Below, piece by piece: positions 26,293 through 33,970 of a DNA stretch of 64,000 nucleotides. Within the stretch, counting starts at the first letter, position 1. Every line of letters begins with the position of its first letter. Source of the DNA: Streptomyces erythrochromogenes (GTDB lineage Bacteria > Actinomycetota > Actinomycetes > Streptomycetales > Streptomycetaceae); NCBI RefSeq assembly GCF_036170895.1, contig NZ_CP108037.1:36145-100144 (forward strand), written 5' to 3'. The translations under genes were made by a program, and so were the position numbers. The notes under the pieces were generated by a model. That model was not told the origin of the DNA, did not search any database, and worked only from the letters and a program-made list of their open reading frames with translations.

Positions 26293-26431
26293 GGGCTGGC
26301 TCCGGTGCGGACAAGGGATGGAGGTGGCACTCAAGTGAACCGTTTCGGCCGTGGCGAAAATCCGCCCCGGAACCGCGCCGCGCTGGACGCCATCTGCCGA
26401 ATACGCCGTACAGCTCCGAAGAGCCCGGGCG

Positions 26432-26461
26432 CTAGGTCCCGGCACGACTACCGAGACCTAG
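26432..26461. promoter_or_regulatory. Inverted repeat just upstream of the DUF6233 gene
   Basis: CTAGGTCCCGG and CCGAGACCTAG form 11-base arms with one mismatch and an eight-base loop, ending ten bases before the start codon. It may be an operator or a leader hairpin; TAGAAT at 26459-26464 could serve as a -10 box. Confidence 0.4.
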
Positions 26462-26471
26462 AATAGAACAC

Positions 26472-26804
26472 ATGTCCGAGCTTCCGCCTGATCTCCTCCG
26501 TCTGAGGACGATCGTGACCTACCTGCGCTACGAGCTGGGCCGCGCCGAGCACGCGCTGGCCGCCGCGGAACAGACGTCGGCCGCCGCCGCACAGCGGCGC
26601 CCGCTCCCTCAACCGCCGGCGTGGGTGATCGAGCACGGCATCGGGGACGGACGGCCGCCGGTCAGCGTCCACGCCGGGGACTGCTGGGACCGCGGCAAGC
26701 GCTGGCGCCCGCTCAGCGCCGAGGAAGCCCGCCGTGCGCTAGCCGAAGGCGTACGTGCCTGCACCCACTGCCGCCCCGACACGGCGCTCGGCGTGATCGA
26801 CTGA
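26472..26804 (+). CDS. DUF6233-family protein (110 aa)
   Basis: Starts PPDLLRLRTIVTYLRYELGR and carries the family's later conserved blocks PPVSVHAGDCWDRGKRW and RACTHCRPDTALGV. Such proteins are abundant in Streptomyces accessory regions, usually as short single genes. Biochemical role unknown. The CxxC near the end may bind metal. An inverted repeat lies directly upstream. Confidence 0.75.
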   Translation: MSELPPDLLRLRTIVTYLRYELGRAEHALAAAEQTSAAAAQRRPLPQPPAWVIEHGIGDGRPPVSVHAGDCWDRGKRWRPLSAEEARRALAEGVRACTHCRPDTALGVID

Positions 26805-26922
26805 GATCAAGCGGTCCGGCCGCGACGAATGCTTTGTGGCACGACAAGTGCCATCAAGGGCTCTCCGCCCGAATACGCGGGAACGCACTCCGTTCGGCTC
26901 GCACCACTGGAGGATCGGACGC

Positions 26923-27705
26923 GTGATCGCCTTCCTGAAAGAGCACTCCACGATCCTCCTCGCCCTCCTCACCGTCGCGGCCGCGTTCGGCGGCACCTGG
27001 CTCGGATCACACATCCAGGCCAAGGGCGGACTCGCCCAGGCCAAAGCCGCCAAGGAGGCCGCCGAAACGGCGGCCGCCGCAACACTCCAGGCGGTCCGCG
27101 AGCAGAGTGACCGTGCTGCCGCCGCCACCCACGCCGCCGCCGTTCGCGACCGGCGCACGTCTTCGATAGCCGACCTGCTGCGCGCCACCCGCGAGCTCGT
27201 GCGCGCTCTGGACCGGCAGTACCGCGAGCCGGGAAACGACGCCACCATGAACACCCTCCACGAGGCGTTTATTCAGGCACGTGGAACCGTCGAACTGTGC
27301 GCCCCCACGAGCCTGCTCCCCGCTGTCAAGGAGCTCGCCAAGACGACGCGGAACCTGAACGACTTGGCACATGAGCGCGCCGAATCCAACCGCGCGATGA
27401 CCCACCTGCAGACTCTGGAACGCGACGGGGTCGACGCCACGCCCCTCTACCGCGCCGTCGCAGCGCTGGAGACCTTCCGCACCGCCGCCTTAGCAGACGC
27501 TCCCAACGCCATGGAGCTGCATGACCAGGCGGAGGAAGCACTGCGCCAGGTCCCCCAGCTGCCCGAGCACGAGCGGGTCGTTCTCCTGGTCGACTGCTAC
27601 TACGAACCTCTCCGCCCTGCGCTGTCCCGCCACAGGGACGAGCACTATCAGGCGATGAACGACGTCATCGAACAAGCCCGCTCCATCCTCGGCGTCAACG
27701 ACTAA
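26923..27705 (+). CDS. Membrane-anchored coiled-coil protein (260 aa)
   Basis: GTG at 26923 with GGAGG eight bases upstream. One N-terminal transmembrane helix (TILLALLTVAAAFGGTWLGS) is followed by a long Ala/Glu/Lys-rich coiled coil (AQAKAAKEAAETAAAATLQA and on) and a helical C-terminal domain. No catalytic motif. Similar single-pass coiled-coil proteins occur widely in Streptomyces and may scaffold complexes at the membrane. Not assigned. Confidence 0.7.
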   Translation: MIAFLKEHSTILLALLTVAAAFGGTWLGSHIQAKGGLAQAKAAKEAAETAAAATLQAVREQSDRAAAATHAAAVRDRRTSSIADLLRATRELVRALDRQYREPGNDATMNTLHEAFIQARGTVELCAPTSLLPAVKELAKTTRNLNDLAHERAESNRAMTHLQTLERDGVDATPLYRAVAALETFRTAALADAPNAMELHDQAEEALRQVPQLPEHERVVLLVDCYYEPLRPALSRHRDEHYQAMNDVIEQARSILGVND

Positions 27706-28064
27706 CCCCTCCGGGCAGGTGACGCACCGCGGTTGCGGGTCTAACAGCCGGTCTTTCTCGACCTCCGACTCCTCGAAGGTTCGATGCGAACCCGTCCGCT
27801 GTCGAGCTCGGCCCGGATGTCTCATTGGGGTCGGCGTTCAGGGACTCGGGGACCCCGCAACGGACCCTTGGAGGAAGACGTTCCTCATGGATAACGCCTG
27901 GTCAGAGCATTTCGTGGACCGTATTTCCAACCGGTCTCTCAACACGGCATAGACTGGCGGCTGTTCGCATCACACCGCGGGCGCATCGCAGAGGGCGGGT
28001 TCTTCAACCAGACCCCGCCTTCGACGGGCGCACACGGCGTCAGCGGATGAGAGGACAACTGAAC
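27706..28064. other. Intergenic region with hairpins, a possible 21-residue peptide
   Basis: No normal gene. GAGGAA-GACG-TTCCTC (27871-27886) is a hairpin that overlaps the ribosome-binding site of a tiny frame at 27887-27952 (MDNAWSEHFVDRISN and on). GGTTCG-ATG-CGAACC at 27778-27792 is another inverted repeat. The tiny frame could be a leader peptide for 28065; evidence is weak. Confidence 0.3.
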
Positions 28065-28253
28065 ATGGCGCACATCGAGCAGAACGGTGAGCAGTCCGAC
28101 CCCCTTGGGAAGGGCGAGCAGCCGGGATGCCGAGGTGCACACCGCAACGAGCGTTCCCCCCTCGACCTCATCTTGGTCGCCTTCGCCGATGACATCTCTG
28201 GATGGATCATCGACGGGGGTAAGTGGCTGTTCGAGAGCCTGAACAGCCTGTAG
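28065..28253 (+). CDS. Small protein with a hydrophobic C-terminal helix (62 aa)
   Basis: ATG at 28065 with GAGAGGA upstream. The first 40 residues are polar (HIEQNGEQSDPLGKGEQPG), the last 25 form an amphipathic/hydrophobic helix (LDLILVAFADDISGWIIDGG) and end at SLNSL. A strong hairpin terminator follows directly, so it is a single-gene unit. Unrecognised; it may be a membrane-active or secreted peptide. Confidence 0.55.
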   Translation: MAHIEQNGEQSDPLGKGEQPGCRGAHRNERSPLDLILVAFADDISGWIIDGGKWLFESLNSL

Positions 28254-28263
28254 AACGCACTGC

Positions 28264-28291
28264 GCCCCCTGGTGGTGAGACACCAAGGGGC
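28264..28291 (+). terminator. Hairpin terminator
   Basis: GCCCCCTGGTG and CACCAAGGGGC pair with one mismatch around a six-base loop, ten bases after the stop of the 62-residue protein. Confidence 0.65.
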
Positions 28292-28728
28292 ACTGGTTGT
28301 GGGTGTACCCACTCCGTGCAGCGGCTCCTCAGCGTTCTCAGGCGAAGGGGAGCCGTTGTCGTTCTATAGCCTGAGCCATAGCAACCCCACCTTAGTACAC
28401 ACTCTTATGTGTCAAGGATTCGTGGGACCGAACGGCAACCTGCTACCACTGATCAGCAGTGTTCGCCGGTTTGCGAGACTTCGGGGGTGACCACCACGCG
28501 CCGCCCGCTCGGGCACGGACCGGTCCCCGCCGTCGCCGACGAGGAGTCGCCGATGGCCTTTCGGGGGACAGCTGCAGACCGGGCGGCGGCAAACCAGTTC
28601 CGCCCGCCCGCTCCGGTGTCCGCTGCTTCTACCCCACCGGGACGCCGGCTGCTGGGTGAGGGCCCCGGCAGCTGACGGTGGTCACGCGGCGGTAGCCGTG
28701 GTGGGAGATGAACTGCGGCAGCCAGGCC
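28292..28728. other. Non-coding stretch, lower GC around 28370-28450
   Basis: No credible frame. CGGCTCC (28322-28328) and GGAGCCG (28349-28355) form a hairpin. The part around 28370-28450 is visibly richer in A and T than the surroundings. No known site recognised. Confidence 0.3.
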
Positions 28729-29103
28729 CTACCGGTGGATGCGCGCGCATGGCTCGCCGTGGGCGTGGTTGAACTCGACGCAGAGCCGGGTGTTGTGGGG
28801 GAACTTCTTCCCGCCCTTCCACTTCCAGCTGACCATGGACATCTTGGTCAGAGCTGCGCTGACGGGGGTGGCGTCCTTCCAACCGGTGAGTTCGGACCTG
28901 TAGCCCTGGGGGGTGTAGGTGATCAGACGGGCCCGTACGCCGGTCCCGTGGCCGTCGATGTGCGCCCCGACGGTGTCGACCCGCAGGCCCTTGCCGTAGA
29001 CGGACAGGCCGACCTTTCCGTCCGTGGCCTTGGCGTCAGCGTGCGCGGGCACCGCGGCGAACACGAGGGCTGCCGCCGTCATCATGTAGATCGTCTTCCG
29101 CAT
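28729..29103 (-). CDS. Small secreted protein (124 aa)
   Basis: ATG at 29103 (a second ATG two codons earlier at 29109). Signal peptide MRKTIYMMTAAALVFAAVPA with cleavage near AHADA. The mature part contains VGLSVYGKGLRVDTVGAHID, RARLITYTPQGYRSELTGWK and two Cys (LCVEFNHAHGEPC) that could pair. Unrecognised exported protein. Confidence 0.7.
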   Translation of the reverse strand: MRKTIYMMTAAALVFAAVPAHADAKATDGKVGLSVYGKGLRVDTVGAHIDGHGTGVRARLITYTPQGYRSELTGWKDATPVSAALTKMSMVSWKWKGGKKFPHNTRLCVEFNHAHGEPCARIHR

Positions 29104-29243
29104 GACCATCCAACCGGTCCGGGACGGGAAGGTCACCGCCTCCACGAGGTTGTCCACAGGGAGGCCCCTGTCCACAGGCCGGCCCGCCGATGGTGATCAA
29201 GGTGGGACGATCACTCTCATCCCGAAGCGAGGAGGAGATGAGA

Positions 29244-29654
29244 ATGACCACGTCAGCCCTGATGGAGCTGGATGCGCGGCTGGACTCCAAGAACACGGTG
29301 GCGGTTCTGGCGGCGGCCTGGGACGCGTTCACCTTGGCGGCCGAGGTCGCCGATGCGATCACGTTCGAGGAGGGCAGTGACGAGCTGCAGGCGATGGCCG
29401 CAGCCCAGCAGTCCATGGCCGGTCGGGACCTTCTGCCGTTGCCGCAGAGCGGCTGGGCCGTTGAAGCGACGGCGCCGGCTCCGGGCGCGGCCGGTCTCGA
29501 TCGGCATGTGCACCTCCTTGAGCATGTCAGCGGTTCGCTGACGCGACTGTCGTCGGCCGCAGTGATCGATGTCGAGGCGGCACGTTCCCTGGGGCGGGCC
29601 GCGGAGTTGGCGGCCGGCGCGGCCCTGGCACTGTCCCAGGTCCGGGGGCACTGA
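29244..29654 (+). CDS. Helical hypothetical protein (136 aa)
   Basis: ATG at 29244 lies at proper distance from GAGGAGGAG; the ATG six bases upstream touches that site. Ala-rich helical protein (LDSKNTVAVLAAAWDAFTLA, LLEHVSGSLTRLSSAAVIDV). Ends one base before the GTG of 29656, so the two are co-translated. Likely a partner of the larger protein that follows. Confidence 0.65.
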   Translation: MTTSALMELDARLDSKNTVAVLAAAWDAFTLAAEVADAITFEEGSDELQAMAAAQQSMAGRDLLPLPQSGWAVEATAPAPGAAGLDRHVHLLEHVSGSLTRLSSAAVIDVEAARSLGRAAELAAGAALALSQVRGH

Positions 29655-29655
29655 C

Positions 29656-31254
29656 GTGGCGACGTTGGGAGAGCTGTTCGACGTCGCGATCGCCCGGCTG
29701 GATGAGGTGGCCCGGACCCCGCTTGCGTCCATCGGCGCTGATGAACGGGCCGCCCTGGCCGGAGAGGTGGAGGGTCTGCTGTTACAGGTGCAGAAGAGCC
29801 TCGGCCCTCGGGCGTACACCCCTACCCCGACGACCGAGGAGCGGGAGCTGACAGCTGCAGAGAGGAACCTGAGCGACTGTCTGGACCTCGCGCGGGACTC
29901 GCTGAGTACGGCTCGGCGGTACTTGTCCCCGCAGGGCGGTGAGAGCCAGGCGTCCAGCCGAATCGCTTCCGCGACGCAGGCTCTGGGTGCGGTGCGCGAC
30001 ACGATCAGCAGCCACCTCGGGCCGGACCGGGCCGCGCTGACTCCGTACGCCTACCTCCTGCGGCACCAGAAGGCCTTCGACTACCTCGCCAGGAGGCAGG
30101 CGGAGGTCGCGTGGGCAGCCGGGCGCGTCGTCCACCGGCTCACGCAGGACGCTGAGCATCCCGGCGCGGTCGACGCCTTCAACCAGGCCAGAGCCTCCCT
30201 CGATCACGCATCCGTCTACGCACGGTCGTCGACCCGCGACGCCGATCACGACCTGGCCGCCTTCCCGACCGCCCTGCCGGTCGAACCGGTCCACGCCGCG
30301 TCAACGGATCCGACCAGCGCCATCACCGCCCGCCTCGCTGAGGACAGTGAGCGGCTGTCCCGGGCCGCGTACACCGCCCTCCACGACCGCGCGGATCAGC
30401 GGTTGAGCGGCTCGGACCTCCAGCAGATCTCCCGTTGGAACGCCATGGGCCGGCTGCTGGCGGGCCGGACGCTGCTCCATGTCGCGGAGGGCGTGACGGA
30501 TGGCGCGGTCCGGGACAGCCTCAAGGACGCGGCGGCGGCGTTGAGGGGGTCGTCGAAGGCCTGGAAGGGGGCCGCCGAGGCCTGGACCCGCGTGGTGGAC
30601 ATCGGCGATCCGCGGGAGCATCCCGTACTGCCGCCGCCCGGCCTCGCGCAGGTGAAGCAGGGGACGGTCGCCAGCATGCCGTCGACCGACCCCCACCCCG
30701 CCGTGGTGATCTCCCGGACGAGCGTCGTGCGTCTGGGGCAGCTGCTGTTCGGCTCGCAGTGGACCCCGGAGCAGCCGCCGGGCAATGCCCGACCGGCGGC
30801 CGACGTCGTCGCCGATGCCGGAGGCGAGGGAGCTCTGGCCGCAGCGGCGTACCGGCTCTCCGCCACGGGATGGCAGATGGCGGCCGCCGCCCCATGGGTC
30901 GTGCGGCGGGCTGAGGCCGGGCTCGTGACGGACTCCGCGAACTACCGTCCGGCCGGCCTCGACAGGGACCGTCGCTTCTACCCCGCCCATCCCCGCCAGA
31001 TCGAGGTGTTGACTGGGGCCTACTCGGCGGCGATGGGCGCGGAGCAGAAGGGCGCCGCTGCCTTGCTGACCGCCGCGCAGAGCGCGGGCACGCCCGTCCC
31101 GCGGGCCATGCTGGACGCGGCCGCCCACCGGTCGATCGCCCAGGAACAGAAGTGGGTCTCCGCGAGGCCGGTTCAGGCTCCCTCGCAGGTCCTGCCGCGG
31201 GCGCATGTTCCGACCGAGCTGGTGACCGGGCGCCGGCCGGGACTGCGCCGGTAA
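29656..31254 (+). CDS. Large helical hypothetical protein (532 aa)
   Basis: GTG at 29656, almost touching the stop of 29244-29654. Ala/Arg-rich and predicted mostly alpha-helical throughout, with blocks such as FDYLARRQAEVAWAAGRVVH and WKGAAEAWTRVVDIGDPREH. No membrane segment, no signal peptide and no enzyme motif seen. Likely a plasmid-conserved protein; position just before the conjugation cluster suggests but does not prove a transfer-related role. Confidence 0.65.
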   Translation: MATLGELFDVAIARLDEVARTPLASIGADERAALAGEVEGLLLQVQKSLGPRAYTPTPTTEERELTAAERNLSDCLDLARDSLSTARRYLSPQGGESQASSRIASATQALGAVRDTISSHLGPDRAALTPYAYLLRHQKAFDYLARRQAEVAWAAGRVVHRLTQDAEHPGAVDAFNQARASLDHASVYARSSTRDADHDLAAFPTALPVEPVHAASTDPTSAITARLAEDSERLSRAAYTALHDRADQRLSGSDLQQISRWNAMGRLLAGRTLLHVAEGVTDGAVRDSLKDAAAALRGSSKAWKGAAEAWTRVVDIGDPREHPVLPPPGLAQVKQGTVASMPSTDPHPAVVISRTSVVRLGQLLFGSQWTPEQPPGNARPAADVVADAGGEGALAAAAYRLSATGWQMAAAAPWVVRRAEAGLVTDSANYRPAGLDRDRRFYPAHPRQIEVLTGAYSAAMGAEQKGAAALLTAAQSAGTPVPRAMLDAAAHRSIAQEQKWVSARPVQAPSQVLPRAHVPTELVTGRRPGLRR

Positions 31255-31363
31255 CGCCGATCTGGCCGACAGGTTCCGGTGCGTGTGCAGGCCGAACCCT
31301 GCGCGCGCACCGGCCGCTCGTATCCGCGCACGGGTAAGGCGCGGGACCCGGGAGAATCATCCG

Positions 31364-31603
31364 GTGAGTACACCTGCGCAGTCACACCACCGCGGCCCCG
31401 GACGCGGCGTCAGCACCCTTATTCCGCAGAGCGCCACCGACCAGGCTCTGGCGGCGCTCACTGGTCTGGAGACCGTTCCCGTGCACGTCGGGCTCCTTCA
31501 AGCGGCGGCTCTGCTGCTGGAAGAGGCCGCGCGGACTACGACCGACGACGCGACGAGTTCCGCCATGACCAAAACAGCGGGGATGCTGCGCTCCGCGATG
31601 TAG
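31364..31603 (+). CDS. Small helical protein (79 aa)
   Basis: GTG at 31364 preceded by GGGAGAA. After a His/Gly/Arg-rich start the product is helical (QALAALTGLETVPVHVGLLQ, AALLLEEAARTTTDD). Same direction as 29656 and 109 bases after it. Not recognised. Confidence 0.5.
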   Translation: MSTPAQSHHRGPGRGVSTLIPQSATDQALAALTGLETVPVHVGLLQAAALLLEEAARTTTDDATSSAMTKTAGMLRSAM

Positions 31604-31621
31604 GCGGCGGGTACCGGCAGC

Positions 31622-31652
31622 GCGGGGCGTCGCCCGGCGGGCGACGCCCCGC
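31622..31652. terminator. Perfect bidirectional hairpin terminator
   Basis: GCGGGGCGTCGCC and GGCGACGCCCCGC pair perfectly around CGGCG, between convergent genes ending at 31603 and 31656. Confidence 0.8.
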
Positions 31653-31655
31653 GCT

Positions 31656-32885
31656 CTACGCCGAAGCCCGCGGTGAACGGGCGGCTGATGGCGCAGGAGC
31701 GGCAACCTGCGGGGCTGGCATTGCCGCCTTCTGGGCGGCGTGGTGGGCAGTCCCGGGCGGCAGGGTCACCGACAGGCGGGCCGAATGCGCGTCGGCCGCT
31801 CTGGCCAAGCCCTGGAGGGCTTTGAGATCGGCGGGGGCGAAGCGTCCCGAGTCCACCGCCAGGGCGAGGAGGGCCTGTGCCCGTTCGGCAACCTGCCCGT
31901 AGGCGCCGACGGCCGGACCGGGCTCGGCGTCATGCGGGGGGAGTTGCGTCCAGGCGTCGCGGAACGCCAGCACCCTCTTATGGCTGGAGCCGACGACTTC
32001 CTTTCCCATGGGGCTTTGGATCCACGACTGGAAGCGCTCAGAGATTTCCTCCGCGGCCCGCACAGCATCGTCACGAGTGGCGTACGCGATCGGGTTGCCC
32101 CGCTCGACGAGCCGCTGCATCGGGATGCCGGCCTTGGGGTCCGGCTCCTTGACCGGGGTCGGCGCCGGCGCCTCTGTCACTGGCTCCGCCGAGGCGACGG
32201 TGCTGTAGGTGATGGCGGCGTCGGAGAGCTTCTGCAGGGCGTCGAAGGCGGGCAGATCAGGGCGGAGACGGTTGGCGAGTGCTGTGGCGGAGTCCGAGAT
32301 CGCCTCGCAGGCCCGAATGGAGACCGTCTTCCAGAACCCTTGGAAGCGCACGTCGTTCCGGAGGCGCTCCCAGTAGTCGCCGGCCTGCGTCTTCATCACA
32401 TCCCAGACGTTGCGCAGGGCGCTCCGGACCGTCTGGATCCGCTGCCACTCCGGGTCGCCCTTGAGCGCGTCGGCGTGGGTGTCGACGCCCGCCGCGGCTG
32501 TCTCGACAGCTGCGGCCGCTTCCGGAACGGGCGGTGTGGGCGCTGACGGTGTCGGCGAGTCCGGGGCCGGGGGTGTTTCGGCGGCTGGCACGGAGTCGGC
32601 TGCTGGTGCCTGGGTGCCCGGGCGCAGGACGGCGAGGTCGGGGGCGACGGCTTCGCGGAGCTCTGCGGCGGGGGTGGGCATGCCGAGCTCGTCCCAGGCG
32701 GCCATCGCTTCCTCGAACTCCGCCCAGTGGAGGTCGGACGGGTCGGGACGACGGTCTGAAGGCGTCGCCGGGGGCGCCTGTGAAGGTACTGGCGTCGGCG
32801 TCGGTGGGTGCGCGGGGCGGGCGGTGTTCTGCCACAGGGGCATGGCGTCGCTCGACGGCTGCTGCTGTACGACTGGTGTGGCCAT
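31656..32885 (-). CDS. Pro/Ala-rich protein of the transfer region (409 aa)
   Basis: ATG at 32885 with GGAGG eight bases upstream (the open frame continues upstream without a start). The N-terminal part is Pro-rich and disordered. The middle has WAEFEEAMAAWDELGMP, then helical segments DYWERLRNDVRFQGFWKTVS and AAEEISERFQSWIQSPMGKE. No known domain recognised. It is the last gene of the minus-strand conjugation run and may be a coupling or regulatory accessory. Confidence 0.65.
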   Translation of the reverse strand: MATPVVQQQPSSDAMPLWQNTARPAHPPTPTPVPSQAPPATPSDRRPDPSDLHWAEFEEAMAAWDELGMPTPAAELREAVAPDLAVLRPGTQAPAADSVPAAETPPAPDSPTPSAPTPPVPEAAAAVETAAAGVDTHADALKGDPEWQRIQTVRSALRNVWDVMKTQAGDYWERLRNDVRFQGFWKTVSIRACEAISDSATALANRLRPDLPAFDALQKLSDAAITYSTVASAEPVTEAPAPTPVKEPDPKAGIPMQRLVERGNPIAYATRDDAVRAAEEISERFQSWIQSPMGKEVVGSSHKRVLAFRDAWTQLPPHDAEPGPAVGAYGQVAERAQALLALAVDSGRFAPADLKALQGLARAADAHSARLSVTLPPGTAHHAAQKAAMPAPQVAAPAPSAARSPRASA

Positions 32886-33093
32886 CGCTGGTACCTCCAC
32901 TGTGTTGTGCGCCGCGGCGGGCGGCGCCGACTGGGAATCGGCGGTGTGGTCCGGCTGGACGCTGTCGCGTGGGGAGCCTGGCGAGCGAGCTCCGGCGTCG
33001 TTGTGTTCCTGAGCGGTTGGGGCTGGGGTGGGGCCCGGCTGCTGGGAGGCGGGCCCCCGAGCCGCTCTTTGCAGGGCGGCTTCCAGGTATGTG

Positions 33094-33420
33094 TCATCGG
33101 CGCCTGTCGCGGACGTCCGGGTCGGCCGCAGCCCGGTGGTGGCGCGCGGCCAGTACGGCGAACGACGTGAACCGCCTGTCCCCGAGCCCGTCACTGACCA
33201 GCCTTGTGTCACCGACCCGGCCCACCAGGGCGTCGCTGTATCCGCGGCGGGCGGCGGACGCGATCTCAGCACCGTCCGGACCGAACACGGTGACCGCGCT
33301 GCCCTTGATCAGGGCGTGGTAGCCCGGTACCCCCTCCACCGCCTGGGCCCCCTCGGGCAGCAGAACAGGTGCGACGCCGTCCTCGTCGGCCGAGGTGGGG
33401 TGCTCGATGCGGATGGTCAC
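33094..33420 (-). CDS. Hypothetical protein of the transfer operon (108 aa)
   Basis: GTG at 33420 with GAGGAGG upstream and ten bases after the stop of 33431-33946. Contains VPGYHALIKGSAVTVFGPDG and RVGDTRLVSDGLGDRRFTSF, suggesting a small beta-rich domain. Member of the same transcript as the coupling protein. No function assigned. Confidence 0.65.
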   Translation of the reverse strand: MTIRIEHPTSADEDGVAPVLLPEGAQAVEGVPGYHALIKGSAVTVFGPDGAEIASAARRGYSDALVGRVGDTRLVSDGLGDRRFTSFAVLAARHHRAAADPDVRDRRR

Positions 33421-33430
33421 GAAGCCTCCT

Positions 33431-33946
33431 CTACAGCGGCGCGTTCAGCTCGGCTTCGCGGCGGCCGAGCTCGGCGGCCGCCGGGTGAACCGCCGGGGTG
33501 CTCGTCGCGTCGGAGAGCTTCAGGTACAGCTCGAAGGCCTCGAAGCTGCCGGACGGCGGGGGAACGATGAGCGGCGGGTCCTGGTGGGTGCCGGTCGCGC
33601 AGGCGGCGAGCTGAAGGCGCGGCACGAAGTTGTGAAGGGTGTTGATCCAGTCGGCCTCGGCGAGCTCGCGCCCGGGCGCCTCTTCCCCGGCGTACGTGCG
33701 GATCCAGCCGGTGTAGAGGGCGGTGAGGTGCTCGACGACGGCGGAGTGCCGGTACCAGCAGTACGTGATCGTGTTGTGGAGCTCGAAGGTCCTGCGGAGC
33801 CAGTCGACCCATGCGTCCAGCTCGCGCATCCGGATGCGTCGCTCCTGGGGCTCCATGGCCGCCCACACCCAGCGCTGTGGCTCGGGCTTCGCGGCGGCGC
33901 CGGGCGGCATCGGCCAGAGGTCTGCGGGGTTGGTCAGGTCGGACAC
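33431..33946 (-). CDS. Hypothetical protein next to the coupling ATPase (171 aa)
   Basis: Helical, Trp-rich N-terminal half (RELDAWVDWLRRTFELHNTI, TYCWYRHSAVVEHLTALYTG). The pattern matches small proteins that routinely accompany actinobacterial type IV-like transfer clusters. It starts 25 bases downstream of the coupling ATPase stop. Possibly a DNA-processing or ATPase-binding accessory. Confidence 0.65.
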   Translation of the reverse strand: MSDLTNPADLWPMPPGAAAKPEPQRWVWAAMEPQERRIRMRELDAWVDWLRRTFELHNTITYCWYRHSAVVEHLTALYTGWIRTYAGEEAPGRELAEADWINTLHNFVPRLQLAACATGTHQDPPLIVPPPSGSFEAFELYLKLSDATSTPAVHPAAAELGRREAELNAPL

Positions 33947-33970
33947 GTGCGCCTCCTGGCGGTCGTACAG

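Noticed and set aside
27778..27792. GGTTCG-ATG-CGAACC, resembling a tRNA T-arm
   Set aside because: No other tRNA arms or CCA end around it; treated as a simple inverted repeat.
28272..28490. 72-residue plus-strand frame
   Set aside because: Starts within the terminator hairpin and has no ribosome-binding site.
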